Positions 34,258 to 43,152 of a stretch of 64,000 nt of DNA are shown in pieces. Within the stretch, counting starts at the first letter, position 1. Every line of letters starts with the position of its first letter. This DNA is from Saprospiraceae bacterium. GTDB lineage: Bacteria > Bacteroidota > Bacteroidia > Chitinophagales > Saprospiraceae. The notes under the pieces are model-generated. The model did no database searches. It saw only the letters and a program-made list of their open reading frames with translations, and was not told where the DNA came from. The stretch lies in contig JADKFC010000002.1 of NCBI GenBank assembly GCA_016717655.1, positions 372,001 through 436,000 on the forward strand. Reading direction: 5' to 3'. The translations under genes were made by a program, and so were the position numbers.

Positions 34258-36254
34258 GCATAAGTATAGCCTGGTGTACCGCCGCTACCTATTGCTGTCA
34301 GTGTGCTGCTAAAGCCATAACAGATTTCTCTGTCGGCTCCTGCATCTACACTTGGTAATGGATTTACCGTTACAACTACTGCATCTGTCTTGGTACAGCC
34401 TTTGCTATCGGTTACTGTTACTGTATAGGTGGTAGTCACGGTTGGACTTACTGTCTGGCTTGCGGTGTATACACCATTGCTCCATGCATAGGTATAGCCT
34501 GGTGTGCCGCCGCTACCTATTGCTGTTAATGTAGAACTAAAGCCATAACAAATCTCTCTGTCTGCTCCTGCATCTACGCTTGGTAATGGATTAACCGTTA
34601 CAACTACTGCATCCGTGCTGGTACAGCCTTTGCTGTCGGTTACTGTTACTGTATAAGTGGTAGTCATGATTGGACTTACACTTGTGATTGCGGTTGTGGC
34701 ACCATTGCTCCATGCATACGTATAGCCTGGTGTACCGCCACTACCTACAGCTGTTAATGTAGAACTAAAGCCATAACAGATCTCTCTGTCTGCTCCTGCA
34801 TCTACACTTGGTAATGGATTTACCGTTACAACTACTGCATCTGTCTTGGTACAGCCTTTGCTGTCCGTTACAGTTACTGTATAGGTGGTAGTCACGGTTG
34901 GACTTACTGTCTGGCTTGCGGTGTTTACACCATTGCTCCATGCATACATATAAACTGGTGTGCCGCCGCTACCTACTGCTGTTAATGTAGAACTAAAGCC
35001 ATAACAGATCTCTCTGTCTGCTCCTGCATCTACGCTTGGTAATGGGTTAACCGTTACAACTACTGCATCTGTCTTGGTACAGCCTTTGCTATCGGTTACT
35101 GTTACTGTATAGGTGGTTGTCACAGTTGGACTCACTGTCTGGCTTGCTGTGTTTACACCATTGCTCCATGCATACGTATAACCTGGTGTACCACCGCTGC
35201 CGATTGCTGACAACGTGCTACTAAAGCCATAACATATCTCTCTGTCGGCTCCTGCATCTACGCTTGGTAATGGGTTAACCGTTACCACTACGGCATCTGT
35301 GCTGGTACAGCCTTTGGTATCGGTTACGGTTACTGTATAAGTTGTAGTCACGATTGGACTTACACTTGTATTCGCTGTTGTGGCACCATTGCTCCATGCA
35401 TAGGTATAGCCTGGTGTACCGCCACTACCTACTGCTGTTAATGTTGAACTAAAGCCATAACAGATCTCCTTGTCTGCTCCTGCATCTACGCTTGGTAATG
35501 GATTAACCGTTACAACTACTGCATCTGTCTTGGTACAGCCTTTACTATCTGTTACGGTTACTGTATAGGTTGTTGTCACAGTTGGACTCACTGTCTGGCT
35601 TGCGGTGTTTACACCATTGCTCCATGCATACGTATAACCTGGTGTACCGCCGCTGCCGATTGCTGACAACGTGCTACTAAAGCCATAACAGATCTCTTTG
35701 TCTGCTCCTGCATCTACGCTTGGTAATGGATTTACCGTTACAACTACAGCGTCTGTCCTAGTACAGCCTTTGGTATCTGTTACCGTTACTGTATAGGTGG
35801 TAGTCACTAATGGACTTACACTTGTACTCGCTGTTGTAGCACCATTGCTCCATGCATAGGTATAGCCTGGTGTGCCGCCGCTACCTATTGCTGTCAATGT
35901 GCTGCTAAAGCCATAACAGATTTCTCTGTCAGGGCCTGCATCTACGCTTGGTAATGGGTTAACCGTTACTACTACTACATCTGTCCTGGTACAGCCTTTG
36001 CTGTCCGTTACAGTTACTGTATAGGTGGTAGTCACGGTTGGACTTACACTTGTACTTGCTGATGTGGCGCCATTGCTCCATGCATAGGTATAGCCTGGTG
36101 TACCGCCGCTTCCTATTGCTGTCAGTGTGCTGCTAAAGCCATAACAGATATCTCTGTCTGCTCCTGCATCTACACTTGGTAATGGGTTAACTTTTACTTC
36201 GACCTCATCAGATCCAGTACATCCATTTAAGTCTGTCACGGTCACTGTATACAC
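34173..36254 (-). CDS. Giant T9SS-exported repeat protein, segment 2 (SprB-like repeats)
   Basis: About 693 codons of nine SprB-like 76-residue repeats. The frame is open upstream past 36254 to about 36406, where one base appears to be missing; the first plausible start inside it is only an internal GTG within a repeat (TVTVTDLNGC), so this is a continuation of the N-terminal segment. It ends out of frame after NGATSAS, where the next repeat begins 34 bp later instead of 228 bp. Repeats alternate between two forms of the same loop: WSNGATTASTSVSP and WSNGVNTASQTVSP. Confidence 0.85.
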   Translation of the reverse strand: MYTVTVTDLNGCTGSDEVEVKVNPLPSVDAGADRDICYGFSSTLTAIGSGGTPGYTYAWSNGATSASTSVSPTVTTTYTVTVTDSKGCTRTDVVVVTVNPLPSVDAGPDREICYGFSSTLTAIGSGGTPGYTYAWSNGATTASTSVSPLVTTTYTVTVTDTKGCTRTDAVVVTVNPLPSVDAGADKEICYGFSSTLSAIGSGGTPGYTYAWSNGVNTASQTVSPTVTTTYTVTVTDSKGCTKTDAVVVTVNPLPSVDAGADKEICYGFSSTLTAVGSGGTPGYTYAWSNGATTANTSVSPIVTTTYTVTVTDTKGCTSTDAVVVTVNPLPSVDAGADREICYGFSSTLSAIGSGGTPGYTYAWSNGVNTASQTVSPTVTTTYTVTVTDSKGCTKTDAVVVTVNPLPSVDAGADREICYGFSSTLTAVGSGGTPVYMYAWSNGVNTASQTVSPTVTTTYTVTVTDSKGCTKTDAVVVTVNPLPSVDAGADREICYGFSSTLTAVGSGGTPGYTYAWSNGATTAITSVSPIMTTTYTVTVTDSKGCTSTDAVVVTVNPLPSVDAGADREICYGFSSTLTAIGSGGTPGYTYAWSNGVYTASQTVSPTVTTTYTVTVTDSKGCTKTDAVVVTVNPLPSVDAGADREICYGFSSTLTAIGSGGTPGYTYAWSNGATSASLTYGAMVPQPQSQVLVQQ

Positions 36255-36277
36255 AGTTGTTATGGTTGGAGAAACAG

Positions 36278-39200
36278 TTATACTAGCTGTTGTTGAGCCA
36301 TTGCTCCAGAAATAAGAATAAGCTGGTGTTCCTCCACTTCCTTGTGCTGTAAGAATTGTACTTGCACCAATACAAATTTCTGCATTGGGTCCAGCATTTG
36401 CAATTGGTTTGGATAAACATTTACAGTTACATCATCTGAATCCTCACAACCATTCTTTTTAACCGTAAGAATGTATGATTTTGTAGAGGTAGGGGTAACT
36501 GAGAATGACTGACTGGTAGACAATACAGTAGAACTGCCATTTTCTCTCCACTCATAAGTTGCTCCTGTCACACTTGTTGCTGTCAATGTAGCTGATTGTC
36601 CTGCACACACATTTTTGTCTGCACCGGCATCCGCTGTAAAAGGATTGTTGTAAGTAACATTTACCTGATCACTGGCAGAACATCCATTACAATCTGTAAC
36701 TACAAGGGTGTATGTACCACTTGCATTTACAGTGATTGACTCACCGTTGGTTGCTCCTACGATTCCAGGACCGCTCCATGCATAGGTAACTGAATTGTTA
36801 AATGAATTTGGTGTTGTAAATTCTACAAAATCTACCCTAAAGGCACATTTGCCGTTATCTGAGATTTTTATATACTGTGATGCTGCTCCTAAAGTATAGC
36901 AGAATGTTTGATATGTATTATTACTAAATAGTTTTGATGCTACAACATTTGTATAGGTACCACCTGAAGTGGCTGAACTCTGAATCTTCATATCAGACTG
37001 AGTGCTGGATGAACCATTACAGTGTTCCAGTTTAACCTTAACACAAATTTGCGTTCCTGCTGGTACGAGGGTTCCAAAATTAAGGGTTATGAAGGATGTT
37101 CCCTGACCTGAACTTGTCCACAATTTGGTTCCGGCATTATCACCACATACTGTTGAGGCATTTGGTGTTTCCAGCCATCCGCCCTGTCCTGAAAGGGTGT
37201 GGTTACAATCTGAAGTACCCTGAGTACCACAAGAAGGGATGCCCGTTACTGTTGAGTGGATCATTTCTTCGTCTCCCTGACAAAGTGTAATGTCTGCACC
37301 TACATTTACGGTTGGGGTTGGGATAATGGTTACTGCCTTGGATTCAGTGTCGGTACAACCATTGACATCTGTTACTGTCACAGAATAGGTTGTATTTGCT
37401 GTCACCGTTACTGTTATAGATGATTGGGTTGATCCATTTGACCATGCATAGGTACCACCGCCGCCTGCAGTCAATGTAAGGCTTCCGCCTTGACATACAT
37501 TGGCTGGGCCTGTGATGGTTGCTGTGGGACTTGGATAAACATTTACGGTAACATCATCTGAATCCTCACAACCATTCTTTTTAACCGTAAGAATGTATGA
37601 TTTTGTAGAAGTAGGGGTGACTGAGAATGACTGACTGGTAGACAATACAGTAGAACTGCCATTTTCTCTCCACTCATAAGTTGCTCCTGTCACACTTGTT
37701 GCTGTCAATGTTGCTGATTGTCCTGCACACACATTTTTGTCTGCGCCGGCATTCGCTGTAAAAGGATTGTTGTAAGTAACATTTACCTGATCACTGGCAG
37801 AACATCCATTACAATCTGTAACTACAAGGGTGTATGTACCACTTGCATTTACAGTGATTGACTCACCGTTGGTTGCTCCTACGATTCCAGGACCGCTCCA
37901 TGCATAGGTAACTGAATTGTTAAATGAATTTGGTGTTGTAAATTCTACAAAATCTACCCTAAAGGCACATTTGCCGTTATCTGAGATTTTTATATACTGC
38001 GATGCTGCTCCTAAAGTATAGCAGAACGTTTGATATGTATTATTACTAAATAGTTTTGATGCTACAACATCTGTATAGGTACCACCTGAAGTGGCTGAGC
38101 TTTGAATCTTCATATCAGACTGTGTGCTGGATGAACCATTACAGTGTTCCAGTTTAACCTTAACACAAATTTGCGTTCCCGCTGGTACGAGGGTTCCAAA
38201 ATTGAGGGTTATGAAGGATGTTCCCTGACCTGAACTTGTCCACAATTTGGTTCCGGCATTATCACCACATACTGTTGAGGCATTTGGTGTTTCCAGCCAT
38301 CCGCCCTGTCCTGAAAGGGTGTGGTTACAATCTGAAGTACCTTGAGTTCCACAAGATGGAATGCCCGTTACTGTTGAGTGGATCATTTCTTCGTCTCCCT
38401 GACAAAGTGTAATGTCTGCACCTACATTTACAGTTGGGGTTGGGATAATGGTTACTGCCTTGGATTCAGTGTCGGTACAACCATTGACATCTGTTACTGT
38501 CACAGAATAGGTTGTATTTGCTGTCACCGTTACTGTTATAGATGATTGAGTTGATCCGTTTGACCAGGCATAGGTACCACCGCCGCCTGCAGTCAATGTA
38601 AGACTTCCACCTTGACATACATTGGAAGGTCCGGTAATTGTAGCTGTTACACCTGGATAAACGTTCACTGTAACATCATCTGAATCCTCACAACCATCTT
38701 TTTTAACAGTAAGAATGTAGGATTTTGTCGAGGTGGGTGTTACTGAGAAAGACTGACTGGTGGATAAAACAGTAGAACTGCCATTTTCTCTCCACTCATA
38801 GGTGGCTCCGGTTACAGTGGTGGCTGTCAATGTAGCTGATTGCCCTGCACAAATGTTTTTATCTGCACCTGCTTCAGCAGTTATTGGATTATTATAAGTA
38901 ACCACCATGGCATCTGAAGATGTACATCCTCCGCAATCTGTAACTACAAGGGTATAAGTACCACTGGCGTTTACAGTTATAGAAGACCCATTGGTAGCAC
39001 CTACAATACCAGGCCCGCTCCAAGCATAAGTCACTGCGTTGTTGTAGGTTCCAGGTGTAGTGGCTTTAACATAGTCTACCCTAAATGCACACTTACCGTT
39101 GTCAGATACTTTTATAAATCTTGCATCACTGGCAAGTGTATAACAGTATTCATGATAGGTGTTGGCAGCAAAGGTGACAGAAGCTGTCAAATTCACAAAA

Positions 39201-41905
39201 CCGGTTCCGGAACTCAGTGAGGCCTGGATTTTGGCATCTGAATTTGAACTGCTGGAGCCATTGCAATGCTCCAACTTCATGTTCACACAGATAACTGTTC
39301 CTGCCGGTAAAACTGAACCAAGGTCTAAAGTTATGGAAGATGTGCCCTGACCTGATTGTGTCCACAATTTGGTTCCAGCATTATCACCACAAACGGTAGA
39401 TGCGCTTGGTGTTTCTAACCAGCCTGATTGTGCAGCCAAAGTATGGTTGCAATCAGAAGTGCCTTGGGTACCACAAGATGGGATACCTGTTACACTGGCA
39501 TTTACTACCAACTCATCACCCTGACACATAGTTTTATCAGGACCCACATTCACAGTGGCTGCAGGCACTACAGATACTGATTTGCTAGCAGTACCGGTGC
39601 ATCCTGATGAATTTGAAACCGTCACAGTATAACTTGTGGTAGTTGTGGGTGAAATAGTAATTGAGGATGTTGTAGCCCCATTGCTCCAAGCATAACTTCC
39701 ACCTGTTCCTGCTCCACTAGCAGTAAGTGTAATGCTACTGCCTAGACAAACAGAATTGGGTCCTGTAATTGAAGCCGAAGCAGATCCTCCAACGCTTACC
39801 ATCACATCATCTGTATCGGTACATCCTTTTGAGTCAGTAACCGTGATTACGTAAGTGGTATTTGTGGTTGGATTAACCGTCTTACTTGTGCCTGTCCCTC
39901 CCGGTGGGGTAGACCATGCAAAAGTATAGGCTGGTGTACCATTAGAGGCAGAAACTGTCAACGTTACAGATTGTCCATTACATATACTGACATCATTTCC
40001 TGCTGTCAATACCGGAAGAGGATCAACCGTTACTGTAAACTGACTAGTACCTGAACATCCACTGGCATCCGTTGTGGTGACAGTATAAGTAGTTGTGGTA
40101 GCCGGGCTTACGGATTTTGATGATCCGGAACCAAGGCCATTGCTCCATGCAAAGGTATAGGGTCCAACACCACCTTTTCCGGTAGCGGAAATGGTAGTTG
40201 ATCCCCCAGCACACACTCTATTGGTCCCCGTAAGGTCAGCATAAACATTATAACAAGGTCCTGTCAGACACCAAACATCTGTTTTAATCCAGTCGCCATT
40301 TCCGGAAGCAGCAACGCCAACGTATTTTCCGTTGGCAGGCATGATTCCAGAAACTGAATACTGGGTCATTGTTGGTAATAAACTATTTACTTCTACACAA
40401 TCATTGTCAATCCAGTTCCAGTTGGCATCAAAGTAATCAATACATACCTGATGATTCAAAGAAGGATTGTGGGTACCTGCGTAAACCGTCATGGTGAATG
40501 CAGATCCTGGTGCAAATTGGTAAGGAACCGATTGTGAAAGCCAGTTTGAACCTGAATTTGTAATCTGGAAATGGCCGGCATTAACACCTTCTACAGCTGC
40601 ATAAGAGCCGGTGGTAAAGTTACCCCCACTTTTTGTCCAGTTATTGGTCCCGTTTTCAAAAGAATGATTTACGATATAATTTTTAACACATGCACATTGA
40701 TTTACCGTTACTGTTACCTGGCCACTGCCTGTACAACCATTAACATCTGTAACAATAACAGTATAGGTAGTTGTTGTAGTTGGATTTACTGTTTTGGTCG
40801 AACCGGTTCCTAAACCATTACTCCAAGAGAAGGTATAGGGACCCACGCCATTCTTACCAGTAACAGTTAGAGTCGTACTATTGCCATTACAAATGGTAGT
40901 TGTACCCGCAAATTCCGGGTAAGGTGCCGGGCTTAAGGTAATAGAAACGATGTTGGATTCTCCATCATAGTTGGTACAACCCACCCTCCTGCTACACCTG
41001 AGGAAACAAGTAGTTTGTGTCAATGAAGGAGGATCATAAGTAGCACTGTTTGAATTTGGAATTTCCTGCCACTGGCTGTTGTTGCTGCCATTGGGAGGGG
41101 TACAAGTTGAAGTACTCTTTAACCAAAGGTATTCAATAGTACCGGATCCACCACTTGGAGCTGCAATGCTGGTAAGTGGAGCTGGATCAAAACTACTGGC
41201 ACACGCTGACTGGTTGCTGCCGATGGTACCACCACTGGTTACATTCGAACAACTGGTAGTCAAACAAACCTGGTCAATCTTTATGTAATCACCATTAGCA
41301 TAACCTTCTACCCTAATATACGAAGTACCTGTAGGTGCAGATGCAGTAATGGTATAAAATTCAAGAGCACCTCCCTGGCCGTCAACATCAAAGTCAATTT
41401 GTTTTGAATTGGTTTGCAGCACAGCATTGGCTGAATTGTAAAATCGCAACCGCACCTGATGATCATATGTAGGTACGTGCGTACCCGCATAAAAGGTAAG
41501 GGTCAGCGATTGGCCTGCTGTTATACCATTGACTTGCTGCCAAAAATTGGCAGTTGCATTGGTAGCATTGAGAAATGCATTATAATATCCGCATTGCTCA
41601 AATCCCGATCCATGAGTAAACGTCCCTGCAGGAGATGAACTCCAATTGTTGACGTTCCCCTCAAAACTGGGGTTCAATACAAGGTTACTCGGACAGTTGC
41701 AATTCTGTGCATTCAGCTCATTGCCTTGAATACCAAGGCCGACAACCATGATAAACATGGTTATTCTACCTAGCCAACGTTGAAATTGATTTGAATGCTG
41801 AACTTTTTGATTTCCACTTTTTGCGGAAAGTCCAGGGACGGTTGCTACTGCATATGGCAACATAGCAAACTCCCGATTACCAAAAATCGGTGTAAGATGG
41901 TTCAT
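36278..41905 (-). CDS. Giant T9SS-exported repeat protein, segment 1 (N-terminus)
   Basis: This 1,875-codon segment starts at ATG 41905. A long N-region precedes a hydrophobic core (WLGRITMFIMVVGLGIQGNE) and likely cleavage after NAQ. Next come two carbohydrate-binding-like beta-sandwich modules (NLVLNPSFEGNVNNW and NYIVNHSFENGTNNWTKSG, each ending in GDYIKID..CLT or GDWIKTD..CLT), separated by SprB/PKD-like units (GPYTFSWSNGLGTGSTKTV). Then follow three units of about 374 residues, each with a Cys-rich module (IPSCGTQGTSDCNHTL, AGTKLW, VKLEHCNGSS, NGKCAFRVD) and PKD-like repeats (GATYEWRENGSSTVLSTSQ, AGGGGTYAWSNGSTQSS). After NVYPN the frame is lost through one missing base near 36406; the last 40 or so residues are out-of-frame. 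With segments 2-4 the gene spans 28.9 kb, about 9,600 codons. Confidence 0.88.
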   Translation of the reverse strand: MNHLTPIFGNREFAMLPYAVATVPGLSAKSGNQKVQHSNQFQRWLGRITMFIMVVGLGIQGNELNAQNCNCPSNLVLNPSFEGNVNNWSSSPAGTFTHGSGFEQCGYYNAFLNATNATANFWQQVNGITAGQSLTLTFYAGTHVPTYDHQVRLRFYNSANAVLQTNSKQIDFDVDGQGGALEFYTITASAPTGTSYIRVEGYANGDYIKIDQVCLTTSCSNVTSGGTIGSNQSACASSFDPAPLTSIAAPSGGSGTIEYLWLKSTSTCTPPNGSNNSQWQEIPNSNSATYDPPSLTQTTCFLRCSRRVGCTNYDGESNIVSITLSPAPYPEFAGTTTICNGNSTTLTVTGKNGVGPYTFSWSNGLGTGSTKTVNPTTTTTYTVIVTDVNGCTGSGQVTVTVNQCACVKNYIVNHSFENGTNNWTKSGGNFTTGSYAAVEGVNAGHFQITNSGSNWLSQSVPYQFAPGSAFTMTVYAGTHNPSLNHQVCIDYFDANWNWIDNDCVEVNSLLPTMTQYSVSGIMPANGKYVGVAASGNGDWIKTDVWCLTGPCYNVYADLTGTNRVCAGGSTTISATGKGGVGPYTFAWSNGLGSGSSKSVSPATTTTYTVTTTDASGCSGTSQFTVTVDPLPVLTAGNDVSICNGQSVTLTVSASNGTPAYTFAWSTPPGGTGTSKTVNPTTNTTYVITVTDSKGCTDTDDVMVSVGGSASASITGPNSVCLGSSITLTASGAGTGGSYAWSNGATTSSITISPTTTTSYTVTVSNSSGCTGTASKSVSVVPAATVNVGPDKTMCQGDELVVNASVTGIPSCGTQGTSDCNHTLAAQSGWLETPSASTVCGDNAGTKLWTQSGQGTSSITLDLGSVLPAGTVICVNMKLEHCNGSSSSNSDAKIQASLSSGTGFVNLTASVTFAANTYHEYCYTLASDARFIKVSDNGKCAFRVDYVKATTPGTYNNAVTYAWSGPGIVGATNGSSITVNASGTYTLVVTDCGGCTSSDAMVVTYNNPITAEAGADKNICAGQSATLTATTVTGATYEWRENGSSTVLSTSQSFSVTPTSTKSYILTVKKDGCEDSDDVTVNVYPGVTATITGPSNVCQGGSLTLTAGGGGTYAWSNGSTQSSITVTVTANTTYSVTVTDVNGCTDTESKAVTIIPTPTVNVGADITLCQGDEEMIHSTVTGIPSCGTQGTSDCNHTLSGQGGWLETPNASTVCGDNAGTKLWTSSGQGTSFITLNFGTLVPAGTQICVKVKLEHCNGSSSTQSDMKIQSSATSGGTYTDVVASKLFSNNTYQTFCYTLGAASQYIKISDNGKCAFRVDFVEFTTPNSFNNSVTYAWSGPGIVGATNGESITVNASGTYTLVVTDCNGCSASDQVNVTYNNPFTANAGADKNVCAGQSATLTATSVTGATYEWRENGSSTVLSTSQSFSVTPTSTKSYILTVKKNGCEDSDDVTVNVYPSPTATITGPANVCQGGSLTLTAGGGGTYAWSNGSTQSSITVTVTANTTYSVTVTDVNGCTDTESKAVTIIPTPTVNVGADITLCQGDEEMIHSTVTGIPSCGTQGTSDCNHTLSGQGGWLETPNASTVCGDNAGTKLWTSSGQGTSFITLNFGTLVPAGTQICVKVKLEHCNGSSSTQSDMKIQSSATSGGTYTNVVASKLFSNNTYQTFCYTLGAASQYIKISDNGKCAFRVDFVEFTTPNSFNNSVTYAWSGPGIVGATNGESITVNASGTYTLVVTDCNGCSASDQVNVTYNNPFTADAGADKNVCAGQSATLTATSVTGATYEWRENGSSTVLSTSQSFSVTPTSTKSYILTVKKNGCEDSDDVTVNVYPNQLQMLDPMQKFVLVQVQFLQHKEVEEHQLILISGAMAQQQLV
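36411..39776 (-). repeat. Three tandem units of 1,122 bp in the giant gene
   Basis: The marker GGATAAAC recurs at 36411, 37533 and 38655, exactly 1,122 bp apart (374 residues). The first two units on the plus-strand scale are nearly identical at nucleotide level; the third (closest to the N-terminus of the protein) has diverged but keeps the same module order. The outer end at 39776 is estimated from the period. Confidence 0.85.
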
Positions 41906-42525
41906 TGTGCTTTAAGTTTCAGTTTTTTTGCAATGAAAGCAGAGCCACCTTGCGGGTAGACTTTGCATCATTGTTGGCGAAATTAGACAATTCTATATTC
42001 GCACCACCAAGTTACATCCGAAAATCATTGGTATTGTAAAATTCTTTGCAATAAGTTTTCCACAGCATTTAACATTGTACATTATTGAACAATACTGCTA
42101 ACCAGGGGTTTGTGTCACTTTGACATAACAAACAATATATGGTGTTTTATATTCATGTTTAAAATATTAATGTTCACATTATTGCTATCGAAATGAAGAA
42201 CAAATAAAACAATAATATAATGTTTATCGTATACTATTTCAGATCATTATATGTGCACATAAAATGCGTTGTTTATCGCTCTGTCGGATAAATTGATACG
42301 TATTTTTATTGGCTTATTTGTCCCATATTGTCGGTTATTTTACATTCATTTTTAACCAATGAAAAGAAAGCGGCAAACCAAATTTTATTTTGTCAGTTAT
42401 TGTTGTCGCCTATCCGCTTAAATTTTTAAATAATTAAACGGCTTTCACTTTAAACTAATTTATAATGTATTTTAAGTTGTTATACAACATTTAAGATATT
42501 AATTTAAAGATTATTGAACCATGAC
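41906..42525. other. AT-rich intergenic region between the giant gene and the NlpC/P60 gene
   Basis: About 620 bp between two divergent genes with no credible open frame. It must contain the promoter and leader of the giant gene, but I find no exact TAnnTTTG box on the minus strand; TAGAATTG at 41988-41995 is a 7-of-8 match without a correctly spaced partner. Confidence 0.5.
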
Positions 42526-42556
42526 TTTGGTTTTTTAGTACTTTTTACTAATTTTG
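42526..42556 (+). promoter_or_regulatory. Bacteroidota-type promoter of the NlpC/P60 gene
   Basis: TTTG (42526-42529), a 19-bp spacer and TAATTTTG (42549-42556, an exact TAnnTTTG) form a complete Bacteroidota primary-sigma promoter. It lies 27 bp upstream of the ATG at 42583. The same position argues against a start further upstream. Confidence 0.7.
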
Positions 42557-42582
42557 CAGCGCAACCAATCTCAATAATAACC

Positions 42583-43071
42583 ATGAAAAAAGTAGCAATA
42601 CTTTTTATCATCCTTTTTTCCTACTTCTGCGGAAATATTCCTCTCACTGAAAATGAACTCAGGGAAAATGTAGTTATTAGTGCGGCCAAATTGTTAGGGT
42701 CTCCCTACAGAACCGGTGGTACCAAAGAAAGTGGATTTGATTGTTCTGGTTTTGTCAGACACGTGATGTCTGAAAACAACATCTTCATTTCCAGAAGCTC
42801 ATCATCTCAAATATCTGATGGCAAAGAAGTAAAAATCAGCGAAGTTAAACCCGGAGATATCCTCATTTTTAAAGGCGCAAACAGACGCGCTAAAAGACCA
42901 GGTCATTCAGGACTTGTTCACCATATAGACGAAAATGGTGTTGTTCACTTTATACATTCTGCTTCCAGCAAAGGTATTACTATAGATAACCTCTCTATGG
43001 GATATTACAAAAACAGGTTTATAGAAGCCAGAGATGTTATCTCTACAGCCATCATGGCTGAAAAAAACTAA
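42583..43071 (+). CDS. NlpC/P60 cysteine peptidase, exported
   Basis: A 162-residue cell-wall hydrolase of the NlpC/P60 family, expected to cut peptidoglycan stem peptides in the periplasm. The start at 42583 gives a signal peptide (MKKVAILFIILFSYFCGN) and agrees with the promoter 27 bp upstream; the frame is open further upstream but that part would not be transcribed. The catalytic Cys54 is in GFDCSGFVRH, the catalytic His107 in RPGHSGLVHHI, and a third polar residue follows in HFIHSASSKG (His125). LLGSPYRTGGTKESG is the family's conserved lead-in to the Cys. There is no SH3 or LysM binding domain. The gene converges with mnmG. Confidence 0.9.
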   Translation: MKKVAILFIILFSYFCGNIPLTENELRENVVISAAKLLGSPYRTGGTKESGFDCSGFVRHVMSENNIFISRSSSSQISDGKEVKISEVKPGDILIFKGANRRAKRPGHSGLVHHIDENGVVHFIHSASSKGITIDNLSMGYYKNRFIEARDVISTAIMAEKN

Positions 43072-43152
43072 GCCCCTTACCCATTTTTATTTTTGCATTC
43101 AGTCTCTGGTACAGCGACCAATATTTTCATTCAACCTCAATTAGCCTGGATG

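Larger units (their letters stand above)
29085..36415 (-). repeat. Array of about 32 tandem SprB-like units of 228 bp (76 residues)
   Basis: Counting the EICYGF-type motif gives about 32 units with a period of 228 bp, consistent with the 7.3-kb length. Nucleotide identity is very high throughout. The flanking units (EICIGAS at the N-side, TICFETS at the C-side) are the most divergent, the usual pattern for arrays that expand and homogenise from the middle. Two of the three frame breaks of the gene fall inside the array and the third lies at its edge. Confidence 0.9.

Noticed and set aside
29085..36415. Regular 228-bp repetition resembling a repeat array such as CRISPR
   Set aside because: The whole unit is repeated and coding, without unique spacers; units are far longer than CRISPR repeats.
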